A stretch of 34,696 nt of DNA, from NCBI GenBank assembly GCA_016202485.1, contig JACQOP010000074.1:1-34696 (forward strand). Direction: 5' to 3'. Shown here in pieces: positions 23,192 to 32,600 of the stretch. Every line of letters begins with the position of its first letter. Within the stretch, counting starts at the first letter, position 1. Position numbers and translations under genes: made by a program. The notes beneath the pieces are model-generated. The model did no database searches, was not told the DNA's origin, and was given only the letters and a program-made list of their open reading frames with translations. This stretch comes from Chloroflexota bacterium (GTDB lineage Bacteria; Chloroflexota; Dehalococcoidia; Lucifugimonadales; JACPCL1).

Positions 23192-24283
23192 CTACCTTGC
23201 TTTGGTGGTGATGTAGTAGGCGTTCTCAATATCCCCTTCCACCCGCTTGACCTCCTGCACAGTGAACCCGGCATCGGCAAGCATCTTCCGGGCCAGTTGC
23301 TCACCCCACATAGTGCCAAGGCCTTCACCGCCCTGGGCCAGGGAGACGGTCATGCAGTGGAGGACAGAGACGCTATACAGCAGGGTCCCCATTGGGTGGT
23401 CAATGTTTTCTTCCAGGTAGCTGGATGTCCCTTCGTCCACCATCAGATAGGTGCCGCCGGGCTTCAAGGCGTTTGCGATGTTTTTCAACACTTTGCCCGG
23501 ATAGGCCTGGTCATGGATGGAGTCAAAGGTAGTGATGAAATCAAAGCGGTCCCGCACGTTAAGAGCGGCGGCGTCCTGCACCTGAAAGGCTGCGTTGCGC
23601 AGCCCCCAGGCCGCGGCCTCGCTGCGGGCGGCTGCGATGCCGTCCGGGGAGAAGTCGTAGCCGGCGAATCTGCTGTTGGGGAAGGCTTTGGCCATAAGGT
23701 TGATGGCGTGGCCTGAGCCGCAGCCAACATCGGCTACTTCAATGCCCTGCTCCAGTTGCTGGACCACACCTGGCACATGGGGCAGGACATTGCTGACGAG
23801 CACACCGTCAAACACCATGCCGCTGAGATCCGCCATGAGCTTCTGGAAGCCTGGGAAGGCGGAGTAAGGCACACCGCCGCCGGTGCGGAAACATTCCGTA
23901 ACCGAGGCTTCGGTTGCCTTGGTGAGCTCCACGATGGCCTGCGCCCAGTTAGCCATGTTATTGGGGCCGGCCTCCCGAGTGAGCATCGCCGCATGCTCTC
24001 GGGGGAACCAGTAGGTCTTGTCTACAGGGTTGTACTCCACGATGCGCGCCGTCACGACTGCACCAAGCCATTCCCGGACATAGCGCTCGTTGAGGTTAGC
24101 GGCGTCTGCAATCTGCTGGCTTGTGGAGGGCGGCAGGGTTGCCAGGGTGTCCAGCAGCCGGGTCTTGTGGCCAATGCTGAGCATGGCAACCAGGGCAGCG
24201 TCATTCAGTAGGCCAAGGGCACGGCCTCCGAAGGCTTCCACCTTCTGCATATCAAGCTGGGGCTGTTCTGTCTGGGTGGTCAT
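23192..24283 (-). CDS. Winged-helix plus SAM-dependent methyltransferase
   Basis: 363 aa. The N-terminal about 100 residues look like a winged-helix dimerisation domain (TSQQIADAANLNERYVREWLGAVVTARIV region), as in Rv2258c-like and O-methyltransferase-type proteins. The Rossmann domain has motif I VADVGCGSG (183-191), the acidic residue of motif II in FAGYDFS (D210) and the later LKPGGTYLMVDE. The start at 24283 has AAGGAGG at good spacing; the upstream 68 residues in the ORF track are untranslated leader. The acceptor is unknown. A promoter with an adjacent dyad lies at 24378-24421. Confidence 0.8.
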   Translation of the reverse strand: MTTQTEQPQLDMQKVEAFGGRALGLLNDAALVAMLSIGHKTRLLDTLATLPPSTSQQIADAANLNERYVREWLGAVVTARIVEYNPVDKTYWFPREHAAMLTREAGPNNMANWAQAIVELTKATEASVTECFRTGGGVPYSAFPGFQKLMADLSGMVFDGVLVSNVLPHVPGVVQQLEQGIEVADVGCGSGHAINLMAKAFPNSRFAGYDFSPDGIAAARSEAAAWGLRNAAFQVQDAAALNVRDRFDFITTFDSIHDQAYPGKVLKNIANALKPGGTYLMVDEGTSSYLEENIDHPMGTLLYSVSVLHCMTVSLAQGGEGLGTMWGEQLARKMLADAGFTVQEVKRVEGDIENAYYITTKAR

Positions 24284-24377
24284 GGGTGAATCCTCCTTCT
24301 GCTGCTGTGAGATAGCCAGTGGCCCGCCGGGTGCTCCGGCTGCACGTTTGCGTCCGGCGAACCACCGGACAGGGGAA

Positions 24378-24457
24378 AGAGTAGCAGTGGGAGTGGGAAT
24401 TGACATGGGTGCAGACACCCAACTTTTACGGTGGGTGCAGATGTCGGTATACACCCA
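24378..24457 (-). promoter_or_regulatory. Promoter and operator-like dyads for the methyltransferase gene
   Basis: On the minus strand ATGTCA (24406-24401), 17 nt, then TACTCT (24383-24378) with a TGC extension forms a promoter about 90 nt before ATG 24283. Abutting its -35 is the dyad TGGGTG-CAGA-CACCCA (24406-24421). A second TGGGTGCAGA starts 26 bp away at 24432, with another CACCCA at 24452-24457. Repeated half-sites at this place look like a regulator-binding array. Confidence 0.5.
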
Positions 24458-24473
24458 GAGGGCGGGCGCAAGA

Positions 24474-24499
24474 GGAGGGGGCAGCATGCTGCCCCCTCC
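24474..24499 (-). terminator. Perfect 26-nt GC palindrome after the LuxR-type gene
   Basis: GGAGGGGGCAGCA and its exact complement form an uninterrupted 26-nt palindrome, 22 nt beyond the LuxR stop in the minus direction. It can fold into a very stable hairpin with a minimal loop. Only a weak TCTT follows, so termination is probable rather than certain. Confidence 0.6.
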
Positions 24500-24520
24500 G
24501 GCCTTCGGGCAAGGCGGCCG

Positions 24521-26229
24521 TTAGAGCAGATGCTGCTTTATGGCGTAGGCAGTGGCGGAGGCACGAGCGGCTTTGCCCGTTGCGCCGAGCTTTTCGTAGA
24601 TGGTGGAGATGTGGCGCTCCACGGTACGGACGCTGAGGACCAGATGGGCAGCGATCTCCTGGTTGCTCTTTCCGGCGGCCAGGAGCTGCAGAACCTCTAT
24701 CTCTCGCCTGGTGAGGCCGGTGTCAAAGGAAGGCGACGGGGAAGCAGCCGCTTTGGAGTTTTCCGTGGCGGAGCGGCGCACCAGGCCAAGGACGGCTTCG
24801 GCGCGCCCCGCCTCATGGACCGCGCCCAAGCCTTTGAAGGCGTTCAAGGCAGCCATTGCCTCATAAGCAGCTTCCTCATGACTGCCCTGGAGCATGAGCA
24901 CCTCTGCGAGGGCCAACTGGACCCTCGCCCCTTCAAAGACGCCGCCAGAGCCCTGGAAGAGGTCAACGGCATCCTCCAGGTGCTGACGGGCCTGGGTCAA
25001 GTGGCCCTGGGCAGCCAGCACCCTACCCAGGGCAGCACTGGCTGCTGCCTTGAAGGGGTCCGTGCCCATGAGCTGGGCAATGTAGTCAAGCTCTGCCTGG
25101 GCCTCTTGGGCCTGGGCTGTTTCTCCGCGGGCAAGGCGGGTGCGGACCAGCACGTCCAGGGCGGTCACGCGCTCCAGGCGGTCGGTAAGGGGCAGCTTCC
25201 TCAGGTGCCGTTCCAGGATGTTGACGGCAAGGCCGGGCTGGCCAAGGCTCAGAGCAAGTTCGGCTCTAATAGCTTGGGCTATGCCCTCACGCTCCACTTG
25301 CTTGAAGAGCTGCTCTGCCTCCTCCCAGCGGCCCTGCCGCCATCGGAGCTCCGCCAGGCGGGCAATAGACTCGCCTACCTGTGGAGGCAGGGTGGCCTCC
25401 ATATCCCCCTTTGCCTGCAGCAGCTCCCGCTCCGCCTCCTGCCACAGGCCCAGCCACATGAGCAACACCGCGCGGTTTGGCCTGCAGAAGGCGAAGAGGG
25501 GTTCCACCCCCATTCGTGCGAACTCCTCTTCCACCCTGGCGCACCATTGCTTTGCCCGGCCGTAGTCACGAATGCGGGTGCACGCTTCCACCATATAGCA
25601 GAGGGTCGTCCCCTTTGCATCAAAGTCCTGTACCTCACCTGCAAGGACTGCGGCGGCGGCCTCATCCAAGCAGTTCATGCCTTCGGTGACCTGGCCCTGG
25701 GTGACCAGGGCCAGACCCTGAATGGCGTAGGCCAGCATTTCCACGTCCGTGAGGCGGAACTGCTTCGCCAGCAGGAGGACCTCATCTATGCGCTGGAGTG
25801 TTGCGCCGGGGTCATTCCTGGTCATGAGGATGATATGAGCTTCCATACAAGCAAGGAGGGCATGCTCAGGCTCGGGAGGGCAATTCGCCAACAGCCGTCT
25901 AGCCCGCTGGATCCATCCGTTGGCCACGGCGACCTCGCCACGGAAGGAAAGGGAGACGTTGGCGAGCCAGATGGCCATCCTGGCCGCTGAGGTCGGGGCT
26001 TCTTGCTCGCGGTAAAGTCGGTAGGCGCGCTCGTAGGACTTAAAAAAGCCTCTGCCCCGTCATAAAGCCAGACTGATGCTTGGGCCAACCCTTCAAGGGC
26101 CTGGGGGGTGGCGTCCAGGGCCAGGGCCCGCTCAAACAGCTCGCGGGCCTCTTTCCAGGCGTAACGAGACAGAGCCGCTTGTCCTGCGGTCAAAAAGTCG
26201 GCATAGCTCCGGTCTGCTCCAGTAACCAT
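24521..26229 (-). CDS. TPR-containing LuxR-type regulator, frame interrupted at a slippery T6A run
   Basis: Two overlapping frames together make one protein. ATG 26229 opens MVTGADRSYADFL and runs 63 codons in frame to GCT TTT TTA. The continuation (KSYERAYRLYREQE...) lies in the -1 frame and stays open for about 506 codons to 24521; the track shows it as the 485-aa ORF from 25978. The junction (26041-26047) is T TTT TTA in the correct phase for -1 slippage. The joined product is 569 aa: TPR-like helical repeats for most of its length and a LuxR/NarL helix-turn-helix at the C terminus (LTRREIEVLQLLAAGKSNQEIA...SVRTVERHISTIYEKLGA). There is no N-terminal ATPase. The options are programmed frameshifting, a single-base deletion in the homopolymer (sequencing error or real pseudogene), or two separate proteins. 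It lies downstream of the CoA-transferase pair. Confidence 0.75.
26041..26047 (-). other. Slippery heptamer T TTT TTA in the LuxR-type gene
   Basis: On the minus strand the zero-frame codons are GCT TTT TTA, so the X XXY YYZ heptamer U UUU UUA falls exactly in phase. Slipping back one base makes the next codon AAG and restores the TPR-LuxR reading frame. The plus strand shows six A. One additional A (seven) would also fuse the frames. No strong downstream stem-loop was found by eye. Confidence 0.6.
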
Positions 26230-26274
26230 AATAATTTTCAGCCGGCAGAGCGCCGTTATGGTTTGCCAAGGCCC

Positions 26275-27450
26275 TTATGGTATCACACGCTTGTCCTGCA
26301 GCGTTTTTATCTCTGCTGGAGTATAGCCCAGCTCGGCGAGGACCTCGTGGGTATGCTGGCCCAACATGGGCGCCGGACGGCGCACGGAGACAGACGCGGC
26401 GGAGAAGGCAAAGGGGGGCGCGCCCTGGCGGAGGAGGCCATACTCCGGCGACTCTATCTCCAGGGTCAGGCCCTGGTCCAGCATCTGGTCGCTCCTGGAA
26501 AGGGCCTGGGCGGTAGGGGTTGGCGCCGCCTTGAGATTAGCTTGCCGGAGTTGCGCCAGCCAGTAGTCTGCCGTCTGGGCTGCGATGGTGTCCGTGAGGG
26601 CCTGGGCCATCGCCTGCTCCTGGCGTTCGCCTTCCTCCGTCCAGAGGGAGGCCAAGTCCGGCCTGCCGATGGCTTTACAGAGCTGCCGCCACTGGGCAGG
26701 AGTATCGCAGGCAAGGTACAGCCAGGCGTCGCTGGCCTGATACAGGCGGTGGGCGGCGTCTGTGCCCAGGGCTTGCGGGGGGGTCTGGCCAGGGTCATCT
26801 ACACGGGAGGAAGTCCAGGGCGTCCCCTGGGTAAAGAGGAACTCTCCTGCCTGGACGGCGACGACGGTATTCATGAGGCAGGTCTCCACCCGCTGGCCCT
26901 GGCCGGTACGCCGGCGGTGGTACAGGGCCATGAGGATGCCCCAGGCCGAGAGGAGGGCGGCGGCGTAGTCGGAAACGGCGACACGGAGGAAGACGGGGGG
27001 CGCATCAGGGCCGCCCTGGTAGGCCATGGCTCCGCTCATGGCCTGGAAGAGAGGGTCAAAGCCCGGGGTCTCCCCATAGGGGCCGCGAGAGCCGTAAGCA
27101 GTGTTGGTGCAGTAGATGATGCGGGGGTTGACCTGGCGCAGGGTCTCGTAGTCCACCCCCAGGCGCTGGGCCACGCCGTGGCGGTAGTTCTCCACCACCA
27201 CATCGGCCCGCTGCACCATGCGGTACAGCGCTTCCCGGCCTTCCTGGGTCCTGAGGTTCAGTATGACGCCGCGCTTGCCCCGGTTCCAGGACTGGAAGCC
27301 GGCGATCATAGCGCGGAAAGCGTCGCCCTCAAAGGACTCCACCTTGTCCACTTGGGCGCCAAGGTCTGCCAGGAGGCTGGAGGTGTAGGCTCCGGCGATG
27401 TATCCCGCCAGGTCTATGATGCGTATGTCTTGCAGGGGGTGAGTGGGCAT
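26275..27450 (-). CDS. Class III CoA-transferase (CaiB/BaiF family), catalytic member
   Basis: 391 aa, normal for CaiB/BaiF/formyl-CoA-transferase proteins, which move CoA between carboxylic acids. The opening LQDIRIIDLAGYIAGAYTSSLLADLGAQVDKVE and the GQGQRVE segment are typical. The catalytic Asp is present as Asp161 in RVAVSDYAAAL. It starts 3 nt after the stop of the upstream homologue, with a GAGGT before the ATG, so the pair is cotranslated. Pairing with a member lacking the Asp suggests a heteromeric enzyme. The substrate is unknown. Confidence 0.85.
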   Translation of the reverse strand: MPTHPLQDIRIIDLAGYIAGAYTSSLLADLGAQVDKVESFEGDAFRAMIAGFQSWNRGKRGVILNLRTQEGREALYRMVQRADVVVENYRHGVAQRLGVDYETLRQVNPRIIYCTNTAYGSRGPYGETPGFDPLFQAMSGAMAYQGGPDAPPVFLRVAVSDYAAALLSAWGILMALYHRRRTGQGQRVETCLMNTVVAVQAGEFLFTQGTPWTSSRVDDPGQTPPQALGTDAAHRLYQASDAWLYLACDTPAQWRQLCKAIGRPDLASLWTEEGERQEQAMAQALTDTIAAQTADYWLAQLRQANLKAAPTPTAQALSRSDQMLDQGLTLEIESPEYGLLRQGAPPFAFSAASVSVRRPAPMLGQHTHEVLAELGYTPAEIKTLQDKRVIP

Positions 27451-27453
27451 AGT

Positions 27454-28578
27454 CTACCTCAGTCCCGGCTCCTGCAAGATGTGCTCCGTATGTTCTCCCG
27501 GCCTGGGGGCTGGCGGCGGCACGTCACCTGGAGCGCCATGCATCCACAGAGGGACGCCCATCTGGAGCACCGGCCCCAGGACGGGGTCTTCTATGGGGAC
27601 AATGGTCTGGTTTACTGCAAGCTGGGGGTGCTGGAGGTACTGCTCCCTGCTCTGGACCGGGGCGCAGGGGATGTCGTTATCCACCATGAGCTTTACCCAA
27701 TGGGCGACGGTGTTAGCGGCAAAGACCGGCTCCAGGATATCGGCTAGGGCATCATGGTGTATGCGGGGTATGCCCCAAGGGGCGTCGCGGTAACGCTCGT
27801 CCTCCGCAAGCTCCGGATGGTCCAGAAGAATGCACAGCTTGTTGAAGAAGGTATTGTTGCCGCAGGCCAGGAAGAACCAGCCGTCTTGCGCCTTGAAGAG
27901 GCGGTAGACGGGGATGCCGGCGCGGATGCCCTGGCGTGTGCTGCCTCCGGCGGCAGGGGCCCAGGAACCGGACACGAACTGAGCGGACTGCATGGCCATG
28001 GCCCCGTGGAAGAGGGAGACCTCCACTTTTTGGCCTGTGCCACCTATCTCTCGCATGTACAGGGCGGAGGTTGCGGCCAGGCAAAGGGTGAAGGCGGCGC
28101 CATAGGCGGCCAGAGGGGCATACACAAAGTCAGGGTTGCCCGGAGCGCCCTGGTTGGCCATCATGCCGGAGGAGGCGGCGATGGTGTAGTGGTCGCCTGG
28201 GGTATCGGCATCAGAGGTGGCGCTGGGATAGGGCGGGACGGCGCAGTAGATGAGGCGCGGGTTCAGGAGGCGCAGGGACTCATAGTCCAGGCCCAGGGCT
28301 TTGGCTTCGGCGGGCAGCCAGCTCTGCACCAAGAGGTCGGCGCGGGCTACCAGCCTCCGCGCGGTCTCCCTACCGCCGGCCTGGGCCAGGTCCAGGGCCA
28401 CGGATTCCTTACCACGTTCCCACAGGGGAAAGCGAGGGTCGGTGCGCTCCAGCGATCCTCCAGGCGGCTCTATTTTGATGACCCGGGCCCCCATGGTGGC
28501 CATGAGCATGCAGGCATAGGGCCCGGCGATGTCACCGGACATATCCAGGATGGTCACCCCTTCCAATACGCTTGTCAT
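27454..28578 (-). CDS. Class III CoA-transferase (CaiB/BaiF family), apparent non-catalytic partner
   Basis: 374 aa from ATG 28578 (GGAG 7 nt before; the track's ten extra residues are rejected). The opening LEGVTILDMSGDIAGPYACMLMATMGARVIKIE and GTGQKVE show the family clearly. Aligned by hand to the neighbour over a gap-free stretch ending GTGQKVE/GQGQRVE, the position of catalytic Asp161 is Ala158 here (APLAAYGAAF). It therefore should not form the acyl-Asp intermediate alone. Heteromeric class III enzymes with one degenerate subunit are known (BbsEF type). It is first in the minus-strand CoA-transferase operon and diverges from the phosphodiesterase gene. Confidence 0.85.
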   Translation of the reverse strand: MTSVLEGVTILDMSGDIAGPYACMLMATMGARVIKIEPPGGSLERTDPRFPLWERGKESVALDLAQAGGRETARRLVARADLLVQSWLPAEAKALGLDYESLRLLNPRLIYCAVPPYPSATSDADTPGDHYTIAASSGMMANQGAPGNPDFVYAPLAAYGAAFTLCLAATSALYMREIGGTGQKVEVSLFHGAMAMQSAQFVSGSWAPAAGGSTRQGIRAGIPVYRLFKAQDGWFFLACGNNTFFNKLCILLDHPELAEDERYRDAPWGIPRIHHDALADILEPVFAANTVAHWVKLMVDNDIPCAPVQSREQYLQHPQLAVNQTIVPIEDPVLGPVLQMGVPLWMHGAPGDVPPPAPRPGEHTEHILQEPGLR

Positions 28579-28756
28579 ACCAATTCTCCGAGACCTGGAG
28601 GGAGCCACGGGTGGCGTAACGGGCCTGGAGCTTAAGAGGGGCTGCCAGGAAGTTCCTCCGTCACACCTGTACTTGTCTGGGTGCTGGTGAGAAGTATCCT
28701 ACAGGCGCAGTTGGAAAGGAAGGGGAACATACAACAGAAGCAAAATGGGCTGGCTG

Positions 28757-28765
28757 TGCTATACT
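28757..28765 (+). promoter_or_regulatory. Extended -10 promoter for the phosphodiesterase-cyclase operon
   Basis: TGCTATACT (28757-28765) is an extended -10 with a poor -35. The inferred leader to ATG 28817 is about 45 nt. It lies in the 238-nt divergent gap between the CoA-transferase pair and this operon; nothing else clear was found there. Confidence 0.5.
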
Positions 28766-28816
28766 TTTGCAATCCTATCTGGAGGTTGGGGGACCGGCGG
28801 AGGGCCGGAGGAGTAC

Positions 28817-29590
28817 ATGCTGACCAGAGTTGTTGGGGCCCACAATATAGAGTCAAACCAGACACGGCACACCTGTTTTCTCATAGACGGCGTCCTGGCC
28901 ATAGACGCCGGCAGCCTTGTTGGCGCCTTGACGCCCCAAGAGCACCGGCAAGTGGCTGCGGTGCTGGTTACGCACGCCCACCTGGACCACTGCAGGGATA
29001 TACCTACCCTGGGGCTCTCCACTCTGGGGGCGCCCCATACAATTCACATCTATGCCCTGGCCCAGACACTGGAAAGCATCCAAGCCCACCTTATGGACGG
29101 CTCTATCTACCCGGACATGACCAAGGGGCTCAACAGTGACCCGCCTCGTTTCCTGTTCCATGCTGTGCAGCTTGGGCAGCCTTTTGAGGTGATGGGCTAT
29201 AAGGTTGAGGCGGCGCCGGCCACGCATCCAGTGCCAGCGGCAGGCTACATTGTCCAGTCAGAAGACGGCACGGCCATCGGTTGCACAGGCGATACCATGG
29301 GCGACCTACTGCCTTTCCTACAGAGGAGCACTCCGCTACAGGCGCTATTTGTAGACGTGACGTTCCCCAATCATATGGAGCCGAGGGCAGCGGCTTCGGG
29401 GCATCTGACGCCGGCCCGTTTAGGGAGCCAGCTAGGCAAGGCCCTGGAGATGGGGCTGCGGCTGCCCCGCATTATTCCGGTGCACCTGGACGTGCACCAC
29501 TGGGGGGAAGTTGCAAAAGAGTTGGCTTGTGAAGGACGGCGACTGGGGGTAAACTTGGTGCCAGCACACCAAGACATGACCGTGGTGTAA
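28817..29590 (+). CDS. MBL-fold hydrolase, probable class II-type 3',5'-cyclic nucleotide phosphodiesterase
   Basis: 257 aa metallo-beta-lactamase fold. The metal motif THAHLDH (52-58) has the HxHxDH core seen in class II cyclic-nucleotide phosphodiesterases (CpdP/PDE1 type), followed by ATHPVPAAGY, TGDTMGDL and the C-terminal PVHLDVHHW with further metal ligands. The start ATG 28817 has GGAG 6 nt upstream; the track's 24 earlier residues are rejected. The gene ends 18 nt before a class III adenylate/guanylate cyclase, which makes degradation of the cyclase product its most likely job. The generic MBL family is certain, and the phosphodiesterase role is inferred from motif and context. Confidence 0.75.
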   Translation: MLTRVVGAHNIESNQTRHTCFLIDGVLAIDAGSLVGALTPQEHRQVAAVLVTHAHLDHCRDIPTLGLSTLGAPHTIHIYALAQTLESIQAHLMDGSIYPDMTKGLNSDPPRFLFHAVQLGQPFEVMGYKVEAAPATHPVPAAGYIVQSEDGTAIGCTGDTMGDLLPFLQRSTPLQALFVDVTFPNHMEPRAAASGHLTPARLGSQLGKALEMGLRLPRIIPVHLDVHHWGEVAKELACEGRRLGVNLVPAHQDMTVV

Positions 29591-29608
29591 TGTGGGGCAA
29601 AGGAGTCT

Positions 29609-32600
29609 ATGAACTGCACCCAGTGCCAGGCAACCAACCCCGTGGGCGCGCGGTTCTGCATGAACTGTGGTGCGCCCCTAGCCCGGACGTGTCCTTCTTG
29701 CAGCGCCGAAGCGCCACCCCAGGCGCGGTTCTGCCCCAACTGCGGCCACCAGCTCCAGGGGGCTGTTGCTGCATCCCCTCAACCGCCAGTGGCCATCGCT
29801 CCACCCAAGGCCCCAGCGCCATCCCCGGGCCTGCACCAGTACATCCCGCCGGAGCTGCTGGACAAGCTGGAGTATGCGCGCACCCACGGCGGGATGCTGG
29901 GCGAGCGGCGCATCGTGACGATGCTATTCAGCGACGTGCGAGGCTCCACCGCCGCAGCCTCAACGCTAGACCCTGAGGAATGGGCGGAAATCATGAAGGG
30001 GGCTTTTGAGTATCTCATTGCTCCTGTGTACCGCTACGAGGGGACACTGGCCCGCCTCATGGGTGACGCCATTCTTGCCTTTTTCGGCGCGCCCATCGCC
30101 CATGAAGATGACCCCCAGCGGGCAGTGCTGGCAGGCCTAGAGATTTTAGAAGGGATCCGGCCTTTCAAGGAACGGGTAAAGCAGCAGTGGGGCCTTGACT
30201 TTGACGTGCGCATCGGCATCAACACCGGGCTGGTGGTGGTTGGCGAGGTTGGCTCTGACCTGCGCCTGGAGTACACGGCCATGGGCGATGCCATCAACCT
30301 GGCCTCTCGCATGGAGCAAACCGCCCAGCCGGGCACCCTTCAGGTCTCGGACAATACCCACCGCTTCATTGCCCCTCTCTTTGACGCCGAGGACCTGGGA
30401 GGCATTGAGGTCAAAGGGAAGACCGAACCGGTGAGGGCCTACCGTATCCTGGGAGCGAAGGCCATGCCGGGCCAGCTCCGGGGCATACAGGGGCTGCAAT
30501 CGGTGCTGGTGGGCCGCGACAGGGACCTGGCAACGCTGAAGGAGCGTGTAGAGGAGCTGCGCCGTGGCAGCGGCCAGATAGTTGCCGTTATGGGTGAAGC
30601 CGGGCTGGGGAAGTCACGGCTGGTGGCGGAACTGCGCCGCTGGCTCTCGGATGAAGGCGTTATTGCTTCGCCGGATGTCCCGGCAGCGGCTGGGCTACCC
30701 ACCATAAACTGGCTGGAGGGCCGCTCCCTTTCCTATGAGACGGCAAGCCCCTATGCGCCTTTCCTGGACATTCTGAACCAGACCTTCGCGCTGCCAGAGG
30801 AGGCCTCGGACGAGGAGAAATACCAGCGTATCCTCCACACCCTTTCTGTGGTGAATCCCGGGGGAGAGCACAACAGCGCTCCCTACCTGGCGACCCTCCT
30901 TGGCGTGAAGCTGTCGGGTGAGGCACTGGAACGGGTGCGGTACCTGGAACCGCCGCGGCTGCGGGAGAAAGTGTTCAATGCTTTCAATGACCTGGTCAAG
31001 GGCCTGGCCACCTTCCGGCCCCTGACCCTGGTCTTTGAAGACCTGCACTGGGCAGACGCCACCTCCCTGGACCTGCTGGAACAGTTGCTGCCGCTGACGG
31101 ACCAGGTGCCCCTCATGCTCCTGCCTGTCTTCCGTCCGCAGCGACAGGAGCCCTCCTGGCGGATTCACGAAGGGGCTTCCAGGGACTATTTCCACCGGTA
31201 CACGGCCATCCAGTTGGAGCCCCTGGGGGAGGAGGATGCGCGGGCCCTTGTGGCGAACCTCCTGTACATTGAGGGGCTTCCGGAGCGTTTACGCGCCCTT
31301 ATCCTGCAGAAGGCCGAAGGCAACCCCTTCTTCGTGGAAGAGGTCATCCGCTCCCTTCTGGACGCCGGCGCTGTGGTGCGGGATGGCGCCCACTGGCGCG
31401 CGACCCGGGAAATAGAAAGCATCGCTGTGCCGGATACCATCGCGGGTGTGCTGACGACCCGCCTGGACCGTCTGGAGGAGGAGGAGCGCCGGGTCATCCA
31501 GACCGCCGCCGTCATTGGCCGGGAGTTCCAGTATGACATTTTGAGGGACACCCACAACCAGCCTCAGGACAACCTGGAGCTGGCCATGGCAGACTTGCTG
31601 CGGCGGGGCCTGCTGCGGGAGAAGAGCCGGATCCCCCAGCGGGTCTATTCGTTCAAGCATTCGCTTATCCAGGAAACAGCCTATGGGTCTTTGCTGCTGA
31701 GCAGGCGGAGGGAGCTGCACCGCCTGGTGGCGGAGAGCATCCAGCGTTTGGACCCCAGACGGGCCGGGGACATTGGGCGCCATTACCTGGAGGCGCGGGA
31801 GTTTGTCAAGGCCCTGCCCTACCTGGTGGAAGAGGGCGAACGGGCGGCTCAGGCCTCCTCCAACACCGAAGCCATCTTCTACTTTCGTAAGGCAGTAGAA
31901 ATCCTGGAAACGCAGAAGGACGCGAGTCTGGCGCGCCGGGCGTACGACGGGCTGGGAGGCGCGCAGGCCCTCTCCCTGGACGTGGATGGGGCGGCAGAGA
32001 CGTTCCACAAGATGATCCACGAGGCGGATGCCTATGGCAACCTGCCCATGAAGGTGTCGGCCTTCAACAAGCTGGGACGCATCACGGCCCTCATGCAGGG
32101 CCAGTTTCCTGAGGCTGAAAAGCACCTGATGGAGGCTGAGCGCCTGGCTATCATAAGCGAGGACCTCCCAGGCCTTACCGAGCTGCACATGAGCTACTGC
32201 GCCGTGCGCACCATCTCCGGTGAGATTGACGACGCCCTGGACCACCAGCGGCGGGCCATTGAGATTGGGAACAAGTCCAACATTGAGGATTTACGGCTCT
32301 TTGGGGCAAGCCATTGCGCCAACAGCCTCACCTACCTGACGCGCTTTGACGAGGCCCTCCCCCAAGCCAGACATGCCCTTGCAGAGGCAGAAAAGGCCGG
32401 GAACAGCCGTTTTGTGACTGAGCCCCTCATCTTTGCAATCCCCTACTGTCTTTTCACCATGGGGGACATTAAGGGGGCGGAAGAGGCCGCGCAGCGGGGT
32501 ACGGAACTGGCGACCCACATAGGGGCCATAGACAACGAAGCCTTGGGGGCCTACACCTGGGGGTTGCTCTTGCGATACCAGGGACGCTACGAAGAGGCGA

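Noticed and set aside
24431-25990. 519-aa plus-strand ORF
   Set aside because: Longer than the track's LuxR ORF, but its translation lacks domain motifs, while the minus strand has clear TPR and LuxR HTH signatures.
26080-27747. 555-aa plus-strand ORF
   Set aside because: Antisense to the CoA-transferase genes, which have unmistakable family motifs. It is Gly/Val-rich shadow sequence.
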